From an uncultured Prevotellaceae bacterium (GTDB lineage Bacteria; Bacteroidota; Bacteroidia; Bacteroidales; Bacteroidaceae): a stretch of DNA of 64,000 bases. This document shows, piece by piece, positions 57,545-64,000 of this stretch. The notes under the pieces are model-generated. The model ran no database searches. It was not told where the DNA came from and saw only the letters and a list, made by a program, of their open reading frames with translations. The number at the start of each line of letters is the position of its first letter. Positions within the stretch are counted from its first letter, which is position 1. A program made the position numbers and the translations under genes. Where the stretch lies: assembly GCA_902778255.1 (NCBI GenBank), contig CACYXD010000016.1, forward strand, positions 5,144-69,143, read 5' to 3'.

Positions 57545-59104
57545 TTATTTCACAATGATTTCTATCGGAGTCTTCAGCGTACGCTGAATGCCATCAGGAC
57601 CAATCGCCACAACATTTGAGATGTAAAAACGACGATTACGAGCCAACTTACGGAAAGTATCCTTCTGACGTGCTGAGAATCTATCACCATCACTCGCCAT
57701 CAGGACAGACTCACCCATACTGCCAGAGAAGACCGTCTCAAACGAGAGCACGCGGAAGCCTATATCCAAGATACCATCATCGATAGCTGCACCTATACTT
57801 TCAATGCTTATTAAGCTACCTTTTGCCATGCCACCACCCTTGAAGCGGTTGGGGGTGCCCCCTTCGTCCTTTATATTAATATAAGGTGTAGGATCTGGCA
57901 GACGGCGCACGCGGAACGTAAACTGCCCCATCTGCTGCGAGCGTCCGGTATTGGTCGACATCACGGTGATGGTAGCATCCTGACCAATCTTAGAAGGACG
58001 GGCGATATACTTACCAGGACCTGTTGGCGTCAGCGTACCATTGGTCATCGTAGCAGAAATCTTATTCACAGGCACCCCTGGAACAGAGATACTGATGGGG
58101 TTAGAATAACCCGCATAAAGCATATTCATCAGGTCGGCTGAGACCGTAGCACTGGGATCCACCACCGTATATTTCTGGGAGAAGTCACGACGAATGGGAT
58201 CACCGTTACCATTAATGGTCTGAATATAGCCCGACAGGGTAAAATCGCCTGTTCGCCCACATACCGTCTCATAGAGTCCATCCTCAAGGTCCACTTTTTG
58301 ATTTCCAATAAAAATTACAGGTACCTGAGTAGTATCGACTGCAGCCATTACAATATGGGCAGAAAACTTGTCACCACGGACGATGGTCTGCGAATTGGGA
58401 ATCACAAAGGCATCAAGGGCATTCACACGGATATCCTTTACGTCTATGTTCTGAACCAAAGTATGTAGCACTTCCTTCTCCGCATTACGTACATCGCTCT
58501 GCAGCTTCGACAGCAAGGTGACCGCTGCCGTAGCAGGCATTGACTCAAACATATACTCCTGCCAGTTCTTGCCAAGACCTGTGCTTGGTACCTCAGTAGT
58601 CAGATCACTGGCAATACGACGCTGCTGAGCCGTATCAGTTACCATCTTCAAAATGCCTTCACGATAGGTATCAATAGCCTGTTTCAGACTCTCGCCACGT
58701 CCACGTCCTGGAGCCAGCATCACCTGATTGGCTGCTTCCAGATCCTCCTTGTTCACCAGATTAGCAGGATTTCCGTCAGAGCCATCAGCCTCATAGGCTA
58801 TAGCTTGTTTCAGTTCGGCTGCCAGATTATATAGGGAATCGCTAGCCAACTTCACCCGCTGTGCCTTCTCATACCATTCCCTGACTTTCTGCGGATTTGC
58901 CTGCATCTGCTGGTCAAAATCCTCGTATATAGCCAGATTCTCCTTTGCTGCATTCTCTGTAGTGCGGTTCAGGCTCTCCTCCACAATGGAGAAGCCGTTG
59001 AGCACCTCGTTAGAGACATTCAGCGCAAGCATTGCCATCAAGACGACATACATCAAGTTGATCATCTTTTGGCGCGGAGAAACAGGTCTTTTCTTTATTG
59101 CCAT
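57545..59104 (-). CDS. porM: T9SS protein PorM/GldM
   Basis: A 519-aa inner-membrane protein with one N-terminal helix (INLMYVVLMAMLALNVSNEV) and a long periplasmic region made of four domains in known GldM structures. The helix pairs with PorL to form the proton-driven motor of type IX secretion; a conserved Glu in the helix (in SNEVLNGF) is visible. The end (IQRTLKTPIEIIVK) matches the family. It starts 39 nt after porL, the gap being an 8-bp repeat. Confidence 0.95.
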   Translation of the reverse strand: MAIKKRPVSPRQKMINLMYVVLMAMLALNVSNEVLNGFSIVEESLNRTTENAAKENLAIYEDFDQQMQANPQKVREWYEKAQRVKLASDSLYNLAAELKQAIAYEADGSDGNPANLVNKEDLEAANQVMLAPGRGRGESLKQAIDTYREGILKMVTDTAQQRRIASDLTTEVPSTGLGKNWQEYMFESMPATAAVTLLSKLQSDVRNAEKEVLHTLVQNIDVKDIRVNALDAFVIPNSQTIVRGDKFSAHIVMAAVDTTQVPVIFIGNQKVDLEDGLYETVCGRTGDFTLSGYIQTINGNGDPIRRDFSQKYTVVDPSATVSADLMNMLYAGYSNPISISVPGVPVNKISATMTNGTLTPTGPGKYIARPSKIGQDATITVMSTNTGRSQQMGQFTFRVRRLPDPTPYINIKDEGGTPNRFKGGGMAKGSLISIESIGAAIDDGILDIGFRVLSFETVFSGSMGESVLMASDGDRFSARQKDTFRKLARNRRFYISNVVAIGPDGIQRTLKTPIEIIVK

Positions 59105-59111
59105 TATCTTT

Positions 59112-59143
59112 AACTTCTTAACTCCTTGACTTCTTAACTTCTA
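59112..59143. repeat. 8-bp-period repeat between porL and porM
   Basis: AACTTCTT, AACTCCTT, GACTTCTT, AACTTCTA in register fill the porL-porM gap. Confidence 0.85.
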
Positions 59144-59956
59144 TTACACCAGAGGAGTCTTCGGCATATTCACCGTCATAGCCTCTATCATACGGGTATA
59201 GATCTGGTTAAGTTCTGCAATCTGTTCTGCCATACGTTTGCTCTGCTCGTTAATCTGATCGATGGTACCAATCTGCTGAGAGGCACCCTTGAGCTGCATC
59301 TCATAAACCTTACAGATACCTGTGAGTGTACGGTTCAGATTCTCCATCTCTTCGCTGTCGCGAGTCAGGCGCTCGCTCTGCTCAGATACCTTCTGCAGGG
59401 CCTCCGTCAGTTTCTTCAACTGCTCTACATAGCTAGCCGTTGCCTCTTCCATCTCCTCTGCATCGATATCGGGCAGTTCAGGCTGTTCAATGACACCGCC
59501 AATAACACCGCCACCAATGACACCGCCACCGATAACGCCACCACCAGCAACACTCGTTCCGTCTGTGGCGATACCATCGCCACTAACAGAACCTCCTGCA
59601 GAACCACCACCAATAACAATGGTACCGCCGCCAGAAACGCCTGATACACCTGAGACAGCAGGAGCTCCTGTCATATCGAGTCCTTCTTCATCAACATGTG
59701 TAGGCAACTCCATACCGTCTGCCGTCTTGTCAAACGGACGGTCGAAGGCTGCAATGAAGAACACGAACACCTCAGTACCCATACCTATGAACAGCATCAG
59801 GTTGGCTCCTGGTAGGTGGGTCAGTTTAAAGAGCGTACCCAGAATCACGATTGATGCACCCCAGCTATAGGCATAGTTCATAAAGGTCTGCCCAGGCACA
59901 CTATCCAACCACTTCTGTAAGCGGTAGATGATATTAAATTTGCTATACTGTGTCAT
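59144..59956 (-). CDS. porL: T9SS protein PorL/GldL with glycine-rich insert
   Basis: A 270-aa inner-membrane protein. Two helices (about 20-42, FMNYAYSWGASIVILGTLF, and 48-70, NLMLFIGMGTEVFVFFIAAF) match GldL; the second carries the conserved Glu of the motor. The C-terminal coiled-coil region (about 165-265, EEMEEATASYVEQLKKLTEA) is cytoplasmic. Between them, about residues 95-155 form a Gly/Val/Ser/Ile-rich low-complexity stretch with three or four GGGVI repeats from a 15-bp period. It is not part of the GldL consensus as I know it. It works with PorM. Confidence 0.93.
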   Translation of the reverse strand: MTQYSKFNIIYRLQKWLDSVPGQTFMNYAYSWGASIVILGTLFKLTHLPGANLMLFIGMGTEVFVFFIAAFDRPFDKTADGMELPTHVDEEGLDMTGAPAVSGVSGVSGGGTIVIGGGSAGGSVSGDGIATDGTSVAGGGVIGGGVIGGGVIGGVIEQPELPDIDAEEMEEATASYVEQLKKLTEALQKVSEQSERLTRDSEEMENLNRTLTGICKVYEMQLKGASQQIGTIDQINEQSKRMAEQIAELNQIYTRMIEAMTVNMPKTPLV

Positions 59957-59966
59957 TGCTTTTCAA

Positions 59967-61430
59967 TTATTTTCTTGATTTCTTTGCCGAAGCCTTAGCG
60001 GGTCTCACCTTCTCACTGCTGGTATTAGCCAACGAGCGCACACAGCGGAAGCCTATATAAGAGCGAGGCTGGTTCTGATATTCGCTACTACGCCAAGCCG
60101 AGCGGATATAGTTCTCAGGGTCTTTCCATGAACCGCCACGCACGCTTTTCTTCTTCAAGCGATAGGGATCCTCTAATGCAGCATTATACTTCAATTGCGG
60201 GTTGATATCGTTCATGGCATCCACGCCTGCCTCTGTATAGATGGTAGAGGTCCACTCTGCCACATTACCTGCCATATCGAAAAGGCCATTGCTATTGGCA
60301 CTATAGATACCCACTTTCGACGTAATCAGGTTGCCATCCTTGGTATAGTTACCATTCTCAGGTTTAAAGTTGGCGTAGAAGCATCCCTTGCCGCTGGCCA
60401 CATCCTCATTAGCCCAAGGAAACTCGTTCTGATCTTTTCCACGGGCAGCATACTCCCACTCAGCCTCTGTGGGTAGTCGATAGCGCTGCACCTGACGGGC
60501 TGCGGGCCCAAGCCCTTTCAATAGGAACTCCGTACGCCATGCACAGAAGGCATTAGCTTGTTCCCAAGTGACTCCCACCACAGGATAGTCGTTATATGCT
60601 GCATTTGAAAAATAATTACGCATATACACCTCGTTGTCGGCATTGGGGAAGTCGTTCACCCAACAGGTGGTATCGGGATAGATATTAATAATATAGGTAT
60701 TGAGAAAGTCCCATGGCCCACTCAGCTGGCGGTTAATAGTCTGACGAACTATCTTTCCCTCATCATCAATATAAGCCGTGTCCTTGGAAATCCAAACCTC
60801 TTCCTGGGGATTCACAGCGATATCTGTATTCAGATTACGCTCCTGAGGATTCAGACGGTTATGACGTTTAGCCGCCTCGACATAGTCATAGACCTCATAC
60901 CGGTAGTTCATCTGGCTGGCATCCAATGCTTTTTCGCCCGTAACGGGATTGACGACATAGACGCTCTCTATTGCTCGGCGTTCGTCCTCATTAGGTTTAC
61001 GAGGCAGTGATTTCTTCCAGTTCAGATGTGGCTTAATGAGGTTACCATTCTTATCTTCCTCTTCCTCTGTCTTATATGACTCATCACCTCCGTAATTAGG
61101 ATCGGCTAATCGTTCACGGATAATAGAGTCACGCACATAATTGACAAACTGGCGATACTCAGAGTTCGTTATCTCTGTATCGTCCATCCAGAAGCCCTCC
61201 ACGGAGATGTCTCTCACAGGTGTCTGTTTTCCCCAAAGGGAATCATTCGTTTCCAATCCCATACGCAGATGGCCGCGTTTCACCAGCACCATTCCATAGG
61301 GGGCTGGTTCTGAGAAGGAATGTCCGCTTGAACCTGTCAGCTCACCTCCTGCCGATGTTGTCTCCTTCCCACCGAAACAGCTTGTCAAGACAAGTGTTAC
61401 GATAAAAAGGCAAAAAACATTTTGTTTCAT
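59967..61430 (-). CDS. porK: T9SS lipoprotein PorK/GldK
   Basis: A 487-aa lipoprotein. I start at the ATG at 61430 (MKQNVFCLFIVTLVLTSC, lipobox Cys18) rather than the Met eight codons upstream, because it gives a clean lipoprotein signal. The rest is a formylglycine-generating-enzyme-like (SUMF1) fold, with VKRGHLRMGLETNDSLWG, LPTEAEWEYAARGKDQNEFPW and SVRGGSWKDPENYIRSAWR. In type IX secretion PorK forms a periplasmic ring with PorN at the outer membrane. The catalytic Cys of true FGEs is not expected here. Confidence 0.94.
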   Translation of the reverse strand: MKQNVFCLFIVTLVLTSCFGGKETTSAGGELTGSSGHSFSEPAPYGMVLVKRGHLRMGLETNDSLWGKQTPVRDISVEGFWMDDTEITNSEYRQFVNYVRDSIIRERLADPNYGGDESYKTEEEEDKNGNLIKPHLNWKKSLPRKPNEDERRAIESVYVVNPVTGEKALDASQMNYRYEVYDYVEAAKRHNRLNPQERNLNTDIAVNPQEEVWISKDTAYIDDEGKIVRQTINRQLSGPWDFLNTYIINIYPDTTCWVNDFPNADNEVYMRNYFSNAAYNDYPVVGVTWEQANAFCAWRTEFLLKGLGPAARQVQRYRLPTEAEWEYAARGKDQNEFPWANEDVASGKGCFYANFKPENGNYTKDGNLITSKVGIYSANSNGLFDMAGNVAEWTSTIYTEAGVDAMNDINPQLKYNAALEDPYRLKKKSVRGGSWKDPENYIRSAWRSSEYQNQPRSYIGFRCVRSLANTSSEKVRPAKASAKKSRK

Positions 61431-61457
61431 ATCTAGTCTTTTATCTTTATTCATTAT

Positions 61458-62414
61458 TTATAATAGTCTCACACTCTGATGGCGGTTTCGGCCTTTCTTC
61501 AAGAAGTTAATATCGGTCTGATATCCGACAAACAACTCGTGACTGCCATTGCTAAAGCTCAACGCTGTGGTATAGTATTCATAGCTATAACCCAGCATCA
61601 CTCCATGGAATTTTCCGCCGACATAGGCTGTAATGGAAGTTCCCGGACTGTAGCCAAAGCCCGCATACATCACTTTTTCCTCATGGACGTAAGTGAGACG
61701 TGTGGTCATATCGGCACGATAACTCACCCCGTCTGAACGTCCCATCACGGATGGCTGTATTGATAAAAACGGATTTCTAAGCCGAATATTGCATCCCGCC
61801 GTAAAATAATACGACATATCTATATCCAACTCGTTGACTTCGCCTATTTCTACCTTAGGCGACAATAGGTGCATAACAGACGCACCAGCATACCATGTCT
61901 TTGTCTGAAAATACAAACCTGCATTCATATCAAAGGCCGTTCCACTGACATCGGATGTTGGTAGTGCATCATCGCCAGTATCATTAAACACCAACTGCGA
62001 ACCTTTCAAGGTCTCACTCAGCATAACTGGCTGCACACCAATACTCAACACACCGCCAAGCAATTTCACTTTGGGTGCATACATCAAGGAAAACTTTTTA
62101 TGCGAGAATGCACCAATGTCATCATTGACCATCTGCAAGCCAACACCATGGTACATCCCTATGAGCTGGAAAGGCATATCAGCCGATACATACATCGTCT
62201 TCGGATTATGTTCAAAGCCTGCCAACGACATATTATAGGCTCCTGCGACATTTATCTTGTTTTGCTTTCCTGCTGTAGCAGGGTTATACGCTGTCTCCAT
62301 CGTCCAGTAATGACTGAATGATGGATCATACTGTGCCTTCGCTTCCAACGAAGTCATCAATAACAGGGCCAATATCCATAGATTTCGCCTTAACACGATA
62401 TCTATAACGCACAA
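61458..62414 (-). CDS. porP: T9SS outer-membrane protein PorP/SprF
   Basis: A 318-aa outer-membrane barrel of the PorP/SprF family, starting the mature part YDPSFSHYWTMETAYNPATAG, a hallmark segment. No ATG precedes the signal sequence: the frame starts with TTG at 62414 or, more neatly, GTG at 62393 (VLRRNLWILALLLMTSLEAKA, then Gln). I keep the longer limit. No TAnnTTTG is visible in the 27-nt gap, so the T9SS genes may be read from the upstream gene or from a non-consensus promoter. Confidence 0.9.
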   Translation of the reverse strand: MCVIDIVLRRNLWILALLLMTSLEAKAQYDPSFSHYWTMETAYNPATAGKQNKINVAGAYNMSLAGFEHNPKTMYVSADMPFQLIGMYHGVGLQMVNDDIGAFSHKKFSLMYAPKVKLLGGVLSIGVQPVMLSETLKGSQLVFNDTGDDALPTSDVSGTAFDMNAGLYFQTKTWYAGASVMHLLSPKVEIGEVNELDIDMSYYFTAGCNIRLRNPFLSIQPSVMGRSDGVSYRADMTTRLTYVHEEKVMYAGFGYSPGTSITAYVGGKFHGVMLGYSYEYYTTALSFSNGSHELFVGYQTDINFLKKGRNRHQSVRLL

Positions 62415-62441
62415 TTCACCCTTTTTATTATAAAAGATGTA

Positions 62442-64000
62442 TCACTTTACAACGATTTTCCTCCTGTTTTTGACATAGATGCCTTTACCGGGATATGCCA
62501 CACGCTGTCCGTTCATGTTGTAATAGGCATCACTCATTGGCTTTACTCTACCTATTTCCAGAACGGCCGCTGATACCCGTTTAGGGCTATATACGGCCAA
62601 AGAACGATAGATATAATACTTTGTATTAGCATACATCGGCACGGTAAACAACTGGGTAGAATCCTCATAACCTACAAGCATCAGCAGTGAGTCGGCTGAA
62701 TGATACTCAGAAGTTCCATCACCTTTCAGATAGCCGACCAAACACACATCTCCGTACTTGGCTTCATTGACTACAATTTGGAAATCATAGTTGGAGTTCA
62801 TGCCATAGCCTTCAAAATAGAAGTAGTAACTCGACTTGTCACAGGTGAATGTCAATCCATCATATAACCCTGTCACCTCCTTACCATTTTTATTTGCACG
62901 ATGCCATGACAGGGGGCCAGTGGCTTCAAAACCCTTGATTGTCATCGTTGAGGCTGGCGTAATCCAATCGCCGCCAGGTGCCTTTGATGAGGTAAAGTCC
63001 ACAGAGACAGTTTGTTCATAGGCCCCATGTGCAGGTAAATAAGCGTAATAGGATTTGCCCTCTTCACTCACCGCTTCGACGATGGCATTCTCCTGCAATT
63101 CTCCCGTAATAGTCAGTTCCGTCACTCCATCATCATCTTGTTTCGAACGGAATCCGTTAAATACCACCCCACTCTGGTCTGTCATATTCAGTTCTTTCAT
63201 TTTCTGACCATTGGTCAATACCAAACCGTACGTAGCATAACAATTGCCATCATCATCTTTCGTCATACCCTTAAACGTAGTCTTCAACGACGCCTCCTGT
63301 GGAGCAAGCATCAGGAGCTGAACCGGAGTGTTAAGTCCCGAAGACACAAGCTGCCAGTTTGCATAAGTATCAGAACTACTGATGGTAGATATGTTGACAT
63401 CCTCGAAGATACGCCATATCACTCTGTCAATATCCATCTGCCGAATGCAGTTGGCAGGCAGGTTGGTCACTTCAATCTTCAAAGTGTTCTCGCCCTCACG
63501 TACCTGTCCTTTACAGTCTAAAACAAATGGTACAGACCATACACAGCCTAAATATTCGCCATTGAGCCACACACGTGCACTTTCTCTGACATCACCCAGA
63601 TTCAGGCGAAATCCGGCAGAGGCTGTTTTCATTTGTGCTGCTGTTAGGGTGAAAGTTGTCTCATAGATGCCTGTACCCATCAATCTCGCAGTCTCGGCAT
63701 CTAGCTCCTCCCAGGTCGTTGTACGTTCCAATTGATATATCTTTCCACTCATCATTGGTTCCGAGTCAGCTGTAAACGACAACGTCCAAGGACCGTCAAT
63801 CACCATGTTGCCAATTTCTGCCACTGGCTGTTGGTTCCAAGCAACAGCCACATCATTCTGATAGGTCTGAAGAATCACGGATTGGCCTGATTTCAAACTG
63901 ACCCAAACTTTTCCATCAGCCACAGTTCCCTTTTCTATCACTCCCGTCAAAGGGTCAAACACGGCTATGCTGACAAATGGAACAGCCAATGCTACATAGC
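62442..64000 (-). CDS. Large secreted glycosidase-like protein, C-terminal part (5' end outside window)
   Basis: The frame is open to the right edge, so at least the N-terminal portion is missing. The visible 519 codons include a galactose-binding-like domain (about the first 70-220 visible residues) with LNLGDVRESARVWLNGEYLG and GENTLKIEVTNLPANCIRQMD, as at the C-terminus of GH106-type alpha-L-rhamnosidases and some GH2 enzymes. A further beta-rich region and the tail AYYNMNGQRVAYPGKGIYVKNRRKIVVK-like end (YNMNGQRV, GIYVKNRRKIVVK) follow. Probably T9SS-exported or surface-bound. Enzyme family tentative. Confidence 0.78.
   Translation of the reverse strand, partial: YVALAVPFVSIAVFDPLTGVIEKGTVADGKVWVSLKSGQSVILQTYQNDVAVAWNQQPVAEIGNMVIDGPWTLSFTADSEPMMSGKIYQLERTTTWEELDAETARLMGTGIYETTFTLTAAQMKTASAGFRLNLGDVRESARVWLNGEYLGCVWSVPFVLDCKGQVREGENTLKIEVTNLPANCIRQMDIDRVIWRIFEDVNISTISSSDTYANWQLVSSGLNTPVQLLMLAPQEASLKTTFKGMTKDDDGNCYATYGLVLTNGQKMKELNMTDQSGVVFNGFRSKQDDDGVTELTITGELQENAIVEAVSEEGKSYYAYLPAHGAYEQTVSVDFTSSKAPGGDWITPASTMTIKGFEATGPLSWHRANKNGKEVTGLYDGLTFTCDKSSYYFYFEGYGMNSNYDFQIVVNEAKYGDVCLVGYLKGDGTSEYHSADSLLMLVGYEDSTQLFTVPMYANTKYYIYRSLAVYSPKRVSAAVLEIGRVKPMSDAYYNMNGQRVAYPGKGIYVKNRRKIVVK

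Noticed and set aside
59490-59870. Proline-rich protein on the plus strand opposite porL
   Set aside because: The TPPPIT repeats are the reverse reading of the Gly-rich insert in porL; no promoter or fold supports it.
1-64000. tRNA, rRNA, insertion sequences or prophage genes
   Set aside because: I looked for cloverleaf-like GTTCRA-containing segments, transposase motifs and integrase motifs in gaps and genes and saw none. A tRNAscan and Infernal search would settle it.

Overview
The window is chromosomal DNA of a Bacteroidota member, most likely a gut or rumen Prevotella-type organism. The evidence is the TAnnTTTG promoter element in front of most transcription units, the PorP-K-L-M-N core of the type IX secretion system (T9SS), many predicted signal peptides cleaved before Gln, secreted proteins ending in a short 'NLNGQ...RGLYIINGKKVVIK'-like tail, and several plant-polysaccharide enzymes. 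I found no rRNA, tRNA, CRISPR array, insertion sequence or phage gene. This is ordinary, dense chromosome rather than an island.

Layout. 1-3.4 kb: end of a secreted protein and a C10 (streptopain-type) protease sharing the C-terminal tail. 3.4-9.7 kb (minus): an operon of SpoIIM-like, integral-membrane, DUF4129, DUF4350, MoxR ATPase and DUF58 genes, divergent from an RDD membrane protein. 10.4-14.3 kb (minus): a FadL-type porin and a PgpH-like c-di-AMP phosphodiesterase. 14.4-17.6 kb: gltX, waaA and an FMN-binding protein. 17.6-22.8 kb: a gamma-carbonic anhydrase, a secreted GH2 enzyme overlapping an FAD reductase, and a TonB-domain protein. 22.9-23.9 kb: malate dehydrogenase.

24-31.4 kb is the most coherent metabolic unit: a metallopeptidase-like lipoprotein, an X-Pro aminopeptidase, a glycyl radical enzyme whose residues match trans-4-hydroxy-L-proline dehydratase (HypD), its radical-SAM activase, and a second X-Pro aminopeptidase. 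Together they read as a route for taking apart proline- and hydroxyproline-rich peptides. 31.4-38.7 kb: a LacI regulator with a clear palindromic operator, an outer-membrane beta-barrel protein, an iron-type alcohol dehydrogenase and a GH43 enzyme fused to a DUF4380-like domain. 38.7-46.4 kb: a Zn/Cd-type P-type ATPase, a glutaminyl cyclase-like lipoprotein, a DUF4294 protein, a helix-hairpin-helix outer-membrane protein and a PurH-type formyltransferase without the cyclohydrolase domain. 46.4-53.6 kb: a three-gene xylan operon (GH3, CE1-like esterase, CE15-GH8 fusion). 53.6-62.4 kb (minus): porP, K, L, M, N, a PorT-like barrel and priA. The window ends in the C-terminal part of a large secreted glycosidase-like protein.

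The least explained signal is a population of short, degenerate direct repeats with fixed period (mostly 7 bp; also 8, 9, 21 and 22 bp). They sit in intergenic joints and, strikingly, inside at least five coding sequences, where they encode Ser/Thr/His/Pro-rich loops. Other unusual signals are three genes whose ATG lies exactly 5 nt after the promoter -7 element (probable leaderless mRNAs), a 60-bp GGCC-centred palindrome sharing a block of about 35 bp with a second locus, an orphan remnant of the conserved C-terminal tail, and a perfect 14-bp inverted repeat covering the two divergent pgpH/gltX start sites.
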